From Ilumatobacteraceae bacterium (GTDB lineage Bacteria > Actinomycetota > Acidimicrobiia > Acidimicrobiales > Ilumatobacteraceae), in contig JALRDI010000018.1 in the NCBI GenBank assembly GCA_023257035.1, positions 1-5,051 of the forward strand: 5,051 nt of DNA, given 5' to 3'. Positions 1-4,626 of this stretch are shown one piece after another. The notes under the pieces are model-generated. The model saw nothing but the letters and a program-made list of their open reading frames with translations, did not search any database and was not told the origin of the DNA. Each line of letters starts with the position of its first letter. Within the stretch, counting starts at the first letter, position 1. Made by a program: the position numbers and the translations under genes.

Positions 1-214
1 CCACCGTTCCTACAAACACAATGTCTGCCAGTTGCCATGGTTCACAGCCAACCGGCACCTCGACCAACGGTAGCGACGGCAAGGTCTCAACCTCGTCGAC
101 GACAACACTGCCGTCGTTATCTGAGTCGGACTCTTGTGCAATTACAGATGGCTCAGTGATCACGAAGAGCAGCACAGCCGCAAGGGCTACTCGCCCAACT
201 CTCGACCCGCTCAT
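1..214 (-). CDS. Exported protein of unknown function, N-terminal part (runs off the left edge)
   Basis: No stop codon lies in the window, so only the first 71 residues are visible. The N-terminus is a typical Sec signal peptide: a short n-region with two arginines (MSGSRVGR), a hydrophobic core of about 15 residues (VALAAVLLFVITEPSV), and a likely cleavage after VIA, before QESD. The first mature residues are acidic and low in complexity (SDSDNDGS, then VDEVETLPSLPLVEVP), followed by GCEPWQLADIVFVGTV. That Cys plus 'AD-hydrophobic-VFVGTV' pattern is reminiscent of secreted actinobacterial proteins with a beta-barrel domain that begins after a Cys, but I cannot name a family. The ATG at 214-212 is preceded by GGAGG 13 nt upstream, which is a long spacing. 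An in-frame GTG at 226-224 is the alternative start, but GGAGG would then be only 1 nt away. The gene is divergent from the small plus-strand gene and lies 182 bp downstream of yraN, so it is probably a separate transcript. Confidence 0.72.
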   Translation of the reverse strand, partial: MSGSRVGRVALAAVLLFVITEPSVIAQESDSDNDGSVVVDEVETLPSLPLVEVPVGCEPWQLADIVFVGTV

Positions 215-269
215 TCGCCAGTTCACGCCTCCACGGTAATGGTCGGTGCATCATCAACCTGTTCACCGC

Positions 270-275
270 CATACT
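270..275 (+). promoter_or_regulatory. Candidate -10 element for a leaderless small membrane protein gene
   Basis: CATACT matches TATAAT at four of six positions and sits 6 nt before the ATG at 282, so transcription would begin at or next to the start codon. Leaderless mRNAs are common in Actinomycetota (known). No convincing -35 hexamer is visible at the usual distance. This is inference from spacing only. Confidence 0.3.
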
Positions 276-281
276 GAGTGG

Positions 282-392
282 ATGGGCTTCAACCCGTACA
301 GAAAATTTTCTGCTCGACCAAGCGATTACCTCTTCGTCGCAAGCGCCCTCGTTGTCGCCGGGGCGTTGCTCGTGTGGGGCATCTTTGGCTGA
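282..392 (+). CDS. Small single-span membrane protein (36 aa), unrecognised
   Basis: The only plus-strand gene I can support. It begins ATG GGC TTC AAC CCG TAC and ends with TGA at 390-392. The 36-residue product has a polar, basic N-terminus (MGFNPYRKFSARPSD), then one strongly hydrophobic segment from about residue 16 to the end (YLFVASALVVAGALLVWGIFG). This fits an N-in, C-out single-pass membrane protein by the positive-inside rule. A clean transmembrane helix flanked by basic residues and ended by a stop is unlikely by chance, and codons in the second half mostly end in G or C. There is no good Shine-Dalgarno, but a -10-like CATACT lies 6 nt before the ATG, which would fit a leaderless transcript. 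An in-frame GTG at 246 would add 12 residues rich in His (VHHQPVHRHTEW) and looks less likely. It ends 4 bp from the stop of convergent yraN and is divergent from the exported-protein gene. No function is assigned. Confidence 0.6.
   Translation: MGFNPYRKFSARPSDYLFVASALVVAGALLVWGIFG
299..312. repeat. Perfect 14-bp palindrome inside the small membrane protein gene
   Basis: CAGAAAATTTTCTG reads the same on both strands and is an AT-rich island in GC-richer DNA. It lies 17 bp after the candidate start codon of the plus-strand gene and encodes part of its Arg-Lys-Phe-Ser segment. It could be an operator-like site or a by-product of the codons used. Confidence 0.35.
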
Positions 393-396
393 AGGC

Positions 397-753
397 TCAC
401 TCAAACGCCCGTTCGAAAATCTCAATGTTGCCGCCCGTGACTGCAGCCACGTCAAAACGAATGGAGAGATCGTTGCGCTGAGACCACTCTGGGTGGCCTA
501 ACAGCCACGCCTGTGTTGCTGCCCGGATACGAGACTGCTTCTCGAGCCTTACTGCAGCAGAAGCTCCACCGTATGAAATCGACTTTCGCCATTTCACTTC
601 GACGATCACGATCAGTGCGGATCTCATCACAACGACATCCAGTTCACCTGCCTGACATCGCCAATTACGGTCAAGAACAACAAAACCCGACTGCTCGTAC
701 TTCAGAGCGATGCGTCGCTCCACGAGAAAACCACGACGCTGGTTTGACGCCAC
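397..753 (-). CDS. yraN: YraN / UPF0102 family nuclease-fold protein
   Basis: A 118-residue protein with the hallmarks of the YraN (UPF0102) family, usually about 110-130 residues. These are an N-terminal helix (RRGFLVERRIALKYEQSG), then LDRNWRCQAGELDVVV, then IVIVEVKWR. The pattern Glu37/Asp39 (GELD) followed by Glu52-x-Lys54 (EVK) is the PD-(D/E)xK nuclease-like signature, and the family resembles Holliday-junction resolvases. Its cellular role is not well established, and the acidic and Lys residues are all present here, so the site looks intact. The start is GTG at 753-751, chosen because GAGGTGG lies 6 nt upstream. The gene follows rplS after 68 bp. In many actinobacteria lepB, rnhB and a DUF2469-type gene lie between rplS and yraN; here they are absent. 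The comM and dprA genes that often follow yraN are also not seen; instead a small plus-strand gene converges on it. Confidence 0.9.
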   Translation of the reverse strand: MASNQRRGFLVERRIALKYEQSGFVVLDRNWRCQAGELDVVVMRSALIVIVEVKWRKSISYGGASAAVRLEKQSRIRAATQAWLLGHPEWSQRNDLSIRFDVAAVTGGNIEIFERAFE

Positions 754-759
754 AGACCA

Positions 760-766
760 CCACCTC
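760..766 (-). promoter_or_regulatory. Ribosome binding site of yraN
   Basis: On the minus strand this reads GAGGTGG, 6 nt before the GTG at 753-751. It is the reason for choosing the GTG start. Confidence 0.65.
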
Positions 767-798
767 GTTCGACAAAGGGACCGTGATGGTCGAGATAA

Positions 799-813
799 CC
801 CTCAGACTGAGGG
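799..813 (-). terminator. Short hairpin after rplS, possible weak terminator
   Basis: On the minus strand, CCCTCA - GTC - TGAGGG forms a perfect 6-bp stem with a 3-nt loop, starting 8 nt after the rplS stop codon. It is followed by TTATCT rather than a real U-tract. It may end or attenuate rplS transcription before yraN, or protect the 3' end of the mRNA; a full stop is doubtful. Confidence 0.35.
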
Positions 814-821
814 CGAAAGAA

Positions 822-1169
822 TCAGAATTCGCGCTTTTCGCGAACGCGAGCGGCCTTACCGACGCGGTCACGCAAGTAGTACAACTTCGCACGGCGGACA
901 TCGCCACGCTTCACGACCTCAACCTTTGCGACGGTTGGCGTATGCATCGGGAACGTACGCTCAACGCCTACGCCATAGCTCAGCTTGCGAACGGTGTAGG
1001 TCTCTTGAAGACCGCCACCGCGAATCGAGATGACATTGCCCTGGAACACCTGGACGCGTTCTTTGCCACCCTCAACAACGCGGACGTGCACCTTGAGTTC
1101 GTCTCCCGGGCCAAATTCGGGGATATCCGTACGCAACGAGTCCTGATCGATGAAATCCGTGGTCTTCAT
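822..1169 (-). CDS. rplS: 50S ribosomal protein bL19
   Basis: A 115-residue protein, the usual length for bL19, which sits at the 30S-50S interface of the large subunit. Recognisable segments in order are the N-terminal helix (FIDQDSLRTDIPEFGPGDELKVHVRV, residues 6-31), the core strand region RVQVFQGNVISIRGGGLQETYTVRKLSYGVGVERTFPMHTP (38-78), and the basic C-terminus VEVVKRGDVRRAKLYYLRDRVGKAARVREK. The open frame extends 64 codons further upstream, back into trmD, but those residues do not match bL19. The ATG at 1169-1167 is chosen because it gives the family N-terminus and has AGGAAG 4 nt upstream. The trmD stop is 31 bp upstream, and a strong hairpin straddles it. Confidence 0.97.
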   Translation of the reverse strand: MKTTDFIDQDSLRTDIPEFGPGDELKVHVRVVEGGKERVQVFQGNVISIRGGGLQETYTVRKLSYGVGVERTFPMHTPTVAKVEVVKRGDVRRAKLYYLRDRVGKAARVREKREF

Positions 1170-1173
1170 AAGT

Positions 1174-1179
1174 CTTCCT
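1174..1179 (-). promoter_or_regulatory. Ribosome binding site of rplS
   Basis: AGGAAG on the minus strand, with the AGGA core 6 nt before the ATG. It fixes the rplS start downstream of the longer open frame and lies 12 nt past the end of the trmD-stop hairpin, so it should remain accessible. Confidence 0.7.
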
Positions 1180-1191
1180 GATCTTTCGGGG

Positions 1192-1213
1192 CGACCCAGA
1201 TCAGTCTGGGTCG
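1192..1213 (-). other. Strong hairpin straddling the trmD stop codon
   Basis: On the minus strand, the arms CGACCCAGA and TCTGGGTCG pair perfectly over 9 bp around a CTGA loop that contains part of the trmD TGA stop. No U-tract follows (the next bases are CCCCGAAAG), so it is not a standard intrinsic terminator. Its position just ahead of the rplS ribosome binding site suggests an mRNA-processing, stability or attenuation element that separates expression of the enzyme gene from that of the ribosomal protein gene. This role is inference; the inverted repeat is directly visible. Confidence 0.6.
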
Positions 1214-1953
1214 GCCGGTAAAGGATACGGGATGGGTGGGAACTCTTCCAACAAGCGCGCCTCATCTGTGGAAAGTCCTCCGCGAGACTCAATGAGGTCT
1301 GGACGATGCTGAAGCGTCCTATGCAGCGCCTGCGCCCGCCGCCAACGCTCGATGAGCGCATGATTTCCGCTTCTTAACACTTCGGGAACTTCCCAGCCAC
1401 GAAACTCAGCCGGCCGCGTAAATTGAGGTTCCTCCAGGAGCCCGAGTTCACCAAAGCTCTCGGTTACCGGCCCCATCTCATTACCCATCACTCCGGGTAA
1501 CAGCCTGGTGACCGCCTCAATGACGAGACATGCCGCTACTTCCCCACCGGCGAGCACAACGTCGCCAACGCTGATTTCGCCATCGACGAGATGCTCTCGA
1601 ACGCGGTGATCAACGCCCTCGTATCGACCACACAGAAGGCTGAATCCTTCGAGTTGACTCAACTCAGAAGCGTAGGACTGGTCGAACTTCCGGCCACCGG
1701 GAGACAGGAGGAGTAATGGCCGAGGCGGATGAGCGGCTTCGACCGCATCAAAGATTGGCTCAGGCCGCATCAACATGCCAGCTCCACCGCCAAATGGTGA
1801 ATCATCGACGGTGCGATGCACATCAGTTGCGTGGTCGCGGGGGTCGTGACACCGAACCTCAACCAAGCCAGCGTTACGTGCTTTCCCAAGCAAGCTTTCG
1901 CTGGTGAACCCATCGACCATCTGCGGGAAGAGCGTGAAGACGTCAATCCTCAT
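1201..1953 (-). CDS. trmD: tRNA (guanine-N1-)-methyltransferase TrmD
   Basis: A 250-residue SPOUT-class methyltransferase that makes m1G37 in tRNAs with G at positions 36-37, using S-adenosylmethionine and preventing +1 frameshifts. Visible motifs are MRIDVFTLFPQM at the start, DPRD (37-40), HRTVDDSPFGGGAGMLM (46-62), LLLSPGGRKFDQ (81-92), and the trefoil-knot cofactor site LCGRYEGVDHR (107-117) with EISVGDVVLAGGE (126-138). These are followed by PGVMGNE (153-159) and TRPAEFRGWEVPEVLRSGNH near the flexible linker and C-terminal domain. The length is normal for the family. Arg150 aligns with E. coli Arg154. The position of the catalytic Asp169 in E. coli (EDSF motif) is Glu165 here (TESF), in an ungapped stretch. 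The ATG overlaps the rimM stop (ATGA), pointing to translational coupling; a GAGGG-type site lies inside the rimM end. Confidence 0.97.
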   Translation of the reverse strand: MRIDVFTLFPQMVDGFTSESLLGKARNAGLVEVRCHDPRDHATDVHRTVDDSPFGGGAGMLMRPEPIFDAVEAAHPPRPLLLLSPGGRKFDQSYASELSQLEGFSLLCGRYEGVDHRVREHLVDGEISVGDVVLAGGEVAACLVIEAVTRLLPGVMGNEMGPVTESFGELGLLEEPQFTRPAEFRGWEVPEVLRSGNHALIERWRRAQALHRTLQHRPDLIESRGGLSTDEARLLEEFPPIPYPLPADPD

Positions 1954-2444
1954 GACTGGCCGCCCTCACTGCCCTTAAGTTCGAACAATCCATCTGGTGG
2001 GTCGATCACAATCGTTTCAGCCGTTGACTCAACAACGAAGACCGACGGAACAAGGGCTCCAGTGTTGAGCTCGAGGAGGTCTGAGGCGGGGTTTGCAACA
2101 ACCGCAACGCATATCCCCCACTGCTTGCCACCGGTGTCAACGACGCTGGCCCCGATCATCTCATGCACCCAGAGGGCATCAGGGTCGTCAAGAGGATGGG
2201 CACGAAGGATTTTCCCAGTCATTCGTTCGGCATCATTACGAGATTCAATTTCGGCGAACCGAACAATAAATCGGTTGCCAGATGGCCTCGAGGAAACGAT
2301 GGTAAGCCAAGTTCCATCCGCCTCCATCGATGAGCCTTCAGCGACGCGCTCAACTCGATCCGAGGTCAACGTAACAAATATCTCGCCACGGATGCCGTGA
2401 GCGCGACCTAGTCGGCCAATCTCGAGAAGGTTCGGGTCAGTCAC
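1950..2444 (-). CDS. rimM: Ribosome maturation factor RimM
   Basis: A 164-residue protein that binds uS19 and assists maturation of the 30S head, acting in the cytoplasm. The N-terminal RimM domain starts with LLEIGRLGRAHGIRGEIFV (residues 6-24, with the family signature HGIRGE) and continues through FIVRFAEIESRNDAERMTGKIL. The PRC-barrel domain follows, from about residue 90 (ALWVHEMIGASVVDTGGKQWGICVAV), and ends with the typical IVIDPPDGLFEL. The start is GTG at 2444-2442, supported by GGGAG 6 nt upstream and by the family N-terminus. It lies 27 bp after khpA and overlaps trmD by 4 nt. The rimM-trmD order is the classical trmD-operon arrangement. Confidence 0.95.
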   Translation of the reverse strand: MTDPNLLEIGRLGRAHGIRGEIFVTLTSDRVERVAEGSSMEADGTWLTIVSSRPSGNRFIVRFAEIESRNDAERMTGKILRAHPLDDPDALWVHEMIGASVVDTGGKQWGICVAVVANPASDLLELNTGALVPSVFVVESTAETIVIDPPDGLFELKGSEGGQS

Positions 2445-2450
2445 AGTCGA

Positions 2451-2455
2451 CTCCC
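2451..2455 (-). promoter_or_regulatory. Ribosome binding site of rimM
   Basis: GGGAG on the minus strand, 6 nt before the GTG codon at 2444-2442. It supports the non-ATG start of rimM. Confidence 0.6.
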
Positions 2456-2471
2456 GGCAGTACGACGGCTA

Positions 2472-2720
2472 TCAGTCGTCGAGAAATTCGATGTCGACTT
2501 CGACACCGTCTTTTACTGCCGCAGCGCGGGTTACCGTGCGAATGCTTGCAGCTGTGCGGCCACGGCGACCAATCACGCGCCCGAGATCACCATCGCCGAC
2601 GCGAACGTCAAGGCGAGTCCGGTCGCCATCGTCGCTGGTTTCGACGGACACCGAATCAGGCTGGTCGACAATTGAGCGAACGATGTGCTCCAGAACGGCG
2701 GCTGCGGTTGGCGCTGACAT
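2472..2720 (-). CDS. khpA: KH-domain RNA-binding protein KhpA (YlqC/UPF0109 family)
   Basis: A small 82-residue single-KH-domain protein. The RNA-contacting GxxG loop is visible as Gly-Arg-Arg-Gly at residues 51-54, within DLGRVIGRRGRTAASIRTVTRAAA, which is the family signature. The first part (AAAVLEHIVRSIVDQPDSVSVE) is the usual N-terminal helix of YlqC-type proteins, and the end is acidic (VDIEFLDD). In Firmicutes KhpA partners with KhpB/Jag and influences cell division and elongation, and it binds many RNAs; the role in this organism is inferred only by homology. The position between rpsP and rimM is the standard one in Gram-positive bacteria. Its ATG is only 8 bp after the rpsP stop with no strong ribosome binding site, so translation is probably coupled to rpsP. 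Confidence 0.93.
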   Translation of the reverse strand: MSAPTAAAVLEHIVRSIVDQPDSVSVETSDDGDRTRLDVRVGDGDLGRVIGRRGRTAASIRTVTRAAAVKDGVEVDIEFLDD

Positions 2721-2728
2721 CAGTCAGT

Positions 2729-2998
2729 TCACCCAGCCTTTGATGACTTGAACTGTTGCATCGCTCCTGAAATTTCAAGAAGCTTTGAAACGCGCTCTGT
2801 CGGCTGCGCACCCTCAGACAGCCACTTCACGGCCTTGTCATTGTCGACGGTGAGCACTGAGGGATCCTGACGTGGGTCGTAGTGACCAAGGATCTCGATG
2901 AAACGTCCGTCACGTGGCGAACGGGCATCAGCCGCAACAATGCGGTACTGAGGCTGCTTTTTCTTTCCGATGCGAGTAAGGCGCAATTTAACTGCCAT
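2729..2998 (-). CDS. rpsP: 30S ribosomal protein bS16
   Basis: An 89-residue protein of normal length. The N-terminus MAVKLRLTRIGKKKQPQYRIVAADARSPRDGRFIEILGHYDP is the classical bS16 signature, followed by KAVKWLSEGAQPTERVSKLLEISG. It binds 16S rRNA and is important for 30S assembly. The frame is open for 18 more codons upstream, but the ATG at 2998-2996 is chosen because it gives the conserved MAVKLRL start and has AGGAGA upstream. The gene is first in the tight rpsP-khpA-rimM-trmD block and lies 102 bp after ffh. That gap holds an inverted repeat and could contain a separate promoter. Confidence 0.97.
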   Translation of the reverse strand: MAVKLRLTRIGKKKQPQYRIVAADARSPRDGRFIEILGHYDPRQDPSVLTVDNDKAVKWLSEGAQPTERVSKLLEISGAMQQFKSSKAG

Positions 2999-3008
2999 GT
3001 CTAAACCG

Positions 3009-3014
3009 TCTCCT
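3009..3014 (-). promoter_or_regulatory. Ribosome binding site of rpsP
   Basis: AGGAGA on the minus strand, 10 nt before the ATG. The spacing is slightly long, but it is the best match in the gap and supports the short start of rpsP. Confidence 0.6.
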
Positions 3015-3039
3015 GAGGCAATGAGGAACCATCGCAGAC

Positions 3040-3060
3040 TATCGGCACCCAACGCCGATA
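3040..3060 (-). repeat. Inverted repeat in the ffh-rpsP gap
   Basis: The arms TATCGGC and GCCGATA form a perfect 7-bp stem with a 7-nt loop, 40 bp past the ffh stop and 41 bp before the rpsP start. On the minus strand no U-tract follows (next bases GTCTGCGATGG), so an intrinsic terminator is unlikely. It could be a regulatory or mRNA-processing hairpin in the rpsP leader, or a protein-binding site. Confidence 0.45.
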
Positions 3061-3100
3061 CCCACCGAAAGGTAGAAACGAGGTCAATCTCTACAAATGG

Positions 3101-4540
3101 TTAGCGTTTCCCGAGATCACCGAACGGATTTGAGCCAGGCAGTTGGCCACCACCCAGCATTGATTCGAGATCGCTCATATCGGGCATTCCGGCCCCGCCG
3201 AACGGGTTACCTTTCACTCCCTTCGCTGCTCGGCGAGCCTTACGACCCCCGGGCATTCCCCCGCCGCCCATCTTCTTCATCATTTTCTGCATCTCAGAGA
3301 ATTGTTTGACGAGTCGGTTGACTTCGGCGACCGATGTGCCTGACCCAGTAGCAATGCGAGCCCTGCGACTGCCGTTGATGATTTCTGGCCGGGCTCGCTC
3401 TTCACGGGTCATCGAATAAATGATGGCCTCGACGGGCTTGAGGTCATCATCGCCGATTTCTGCGTTCTTCAACTCTTTCGGCATTCCGGGCATCATGCCG
3501 AGCACACCAGATAGCGGACCCATCTTTTTGAGCGCCTGCATTTGTTCGAGGAAGTCGTCAAACGTGAACTGGCCACCCATGAGACGGGCAGCAGCCTCTT
3601 CGGCTTGTTCTTTCTCAAATGCCTGCTCGGCCTGCTCAATGAGCGTGAGCATGTCGCCCATGCCAAGAATGCGCCCAGCCATACGATCTGGGTGAAATTG
3701 TTCGAACGCGTCAATTCGTTCACCAGTCGATGCGAAGGCAATCGGACGGCCGATCACCTCTTTTACCGATAGGGCAGCACCACCACGAGCATCGCCATCG
3801 AGTTTCGACATGATGACCCCATCGATTGCGAGGGTCTCATGGAACGCAGACGCTGTTTGAACCGCGTCTTGACCGGTCATCGCATCAATCACCAAGAAGG
3901 TGTAGTCAGGTGAGATTGCGTCAGAGATGTCTCGAACCTGCTGCATGAGTTCGGTGTCAATCGACAAACGGCCAGCCGTGTCAACAATGAGCACATCACG
4001 CCCGAGGCGGCGGGCTTCTTCGAGACCATCTGCAGCTACTTGAACCGGATCCGTGGGCTGCGACCACACGGGCACGTCGATCTGAGCGCCAAGGGTGCGC
4101 AACTGCTCTACTGCGGCCGGCCGCTGGAGGTCAGCGCCGACGAGTAACGGCTGGTGGCCCTGAGACTTAAACCATGATGCAAGTTTGGCGGAATTCGTCG
4201 TCTTACCCGAGCCCTGCAAGCCGGCCATGAGCACAACAGTTGGTGGCTTTGACGCGTACGAAATTCTGAGTGTTTCACCACCAAGAATGCGAATGAGTTC
4301 GTCGTGAACAGCCTTAATGACCTGCTGGCCTGGGTCAAGCGCTTTCGACTTTGTTGCGCCGATTGCGTGCTCACGGATGCGATTGGTGACCGCTCGCACC
4401 ACCTGGACGTTGACGTCAGCCTCAAGGAGAGCGGTGCGAATCTCACGCATGACCTCATCGACATCGGCCTCTGTGAGGCGCCCTTTGCCGCGAAGCCGTT
4501 TAGCGATGCCGTCAAGACGACTGGATAGCGAATCAAACAT
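3101..4540 (-). CDS. ffh: Signal recognition particle GTPase Ffh
   Basis: A 479-residue Ffh (SRP54) that binds 4.5S-type SRP RNA and signal sequences emerging from the ribosome and delivers the complex to FtsY at the membrane. The N domain covers residues 1 to about 90 (LTEADVDEVMREIRTALLEADVNVQVV). The G domain has the P-loop GLQGSGKTT (107-115), DLQRPAAVEQL (137-147), DTAGR (187-191), SKLDGDARGGAA (245-256) and GERIDAFEQFHPDRMAGRILGMGD (273-296). The methionine-rich M domain spans about 328-425, with MGPLSGVLGMMPGM and the RNA-binding SRRARIATGSG (391-401). The last 50 residues are a basic, Gly/Pro/Met-rich tail ending GDLGKR, which is common in actinobacterial Ffh. The ATG at 4540-4538 gives the usual MFDSLSSRL start; upstream Shine-Dalgarno sequence is weak. 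All GTPase motifs are intact. Confidence 0.98.
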   Translation of the reverse strand: MFDSLSSRLDGIAKRLRGKGRLTEADVDEVMREIRTALLEADVNVQVVRAVTNRIREHAIGATKSKALDPGQQVIKAVHDELIRILGGETLRISYASKPPTVVLMAGLQGSGKTTNSAKLASWFKSQGHQPLLVGADLQRPAAVEQLRTLGAQIDVPVWSQPTDPVQVAADGLEEARRLGRDVLIVDTAGRLSIDTELMQQVRDISDAISPDYTFLVIDAMTGQDAVQTASAFHETLAIDGVIMSKLDGDARGGAALSVKEVIGRPIAFASTGERIDAFEQFHPDRMAGRILGMGDMLTLIEQAEQAFEKEQAEEAAARLMGGQFTFDDFLEQMQALKKMGPLSGVLGMMPGMPKELKNAEIGDDDLKPVEAIIYSMTREERARPEIINGSRRARIATGSGTSVAEVNRLVKQFSEMQKMMKKMGGGGMPGGRKARRAAKGVKGNPFGGAGMPDMSDLESMLGGGQLPGSNPFGDLGKR

Positions 4541-4548
4541 TGCTGTTG

Positions 4549-4589
4549 AGACTACCTGCCCACATTTATGGTGTCTTCGGTTGCGTCAA
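4549..4589 (-). promoter_or_regulatory. Candidate promoter region of ffh
   Basis: Two overlapping possibilities are seen on the minus strand. One is AAGACA (4577-4572), a 17-nt spacer, then TAGTCT (4554-4549), which would place the start of transcription within a few bases of the ffh ATG and so explain the weak ribosome binding site. The other is TTGACG (4589-4584) with TAAATG (4568-4563), but its spacer of 15 nt is short. Neither is a strong match, and co-transcription with the upstream hydrolase gene is also possible since no terminator is visible in the gap. Confidence 0.28.
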
Positions 4590-4626
4590 CTACCTCGGCC
4601 AAGGTGGATCTTCGATCAGGTGAGGC

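Noticed and set aside
21..239. Plus-strand Ser/Thr-rich frame of 72 codons
   Set aside because: It is the complement of the signal-peptide gene at 214-1, whose minus-strand translation is far more protein-like.
153..455. Minus-strand frame of 100 codons
   Set aside because: It overlaps yraN, the plus-strand small gene and the exported-protein gene in a different frame and has no recognisable features.
513..1181. Long plus-strand open frame of 222 codons
   Set aside because: It lies antisense to rplS and yraN, both clear family matches, and its translation shows no recognisable domain; it is a shadow.
1170..1361. A 64-residue N-terminal extension of bL19
   Set aside because: It overlaps the end of trmD in another frame, does not resemble bL19, and the internal ATG has a good ribosome binding site.
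1816..2400. Plus-strand open frame of 194 codons
   Set aside because: It is antisense to rimM and the start of trmD, Ser/Thr/Arg-rich with no family features; a shadow of the real genes.
2462..2479. Short inverted repeat ACGAC/GTCGT around the khpA stop
   Set aside because: Only a 5-bp stem with an 8-nt loop, easily expected by chance.
2999..3052. An 18-residue N-terminal extension of bS16
   Set aside because: bS16 begins at MAVKLRL in the family, and AGGAGA precedes that ATG.
4541..4626. Possible terminator between the MBL hydrolase and ffh
   Set aside because: I found no stable stem followed by a T-run; only a 4-bp GATC-GAA-GATC self-complementary patch.
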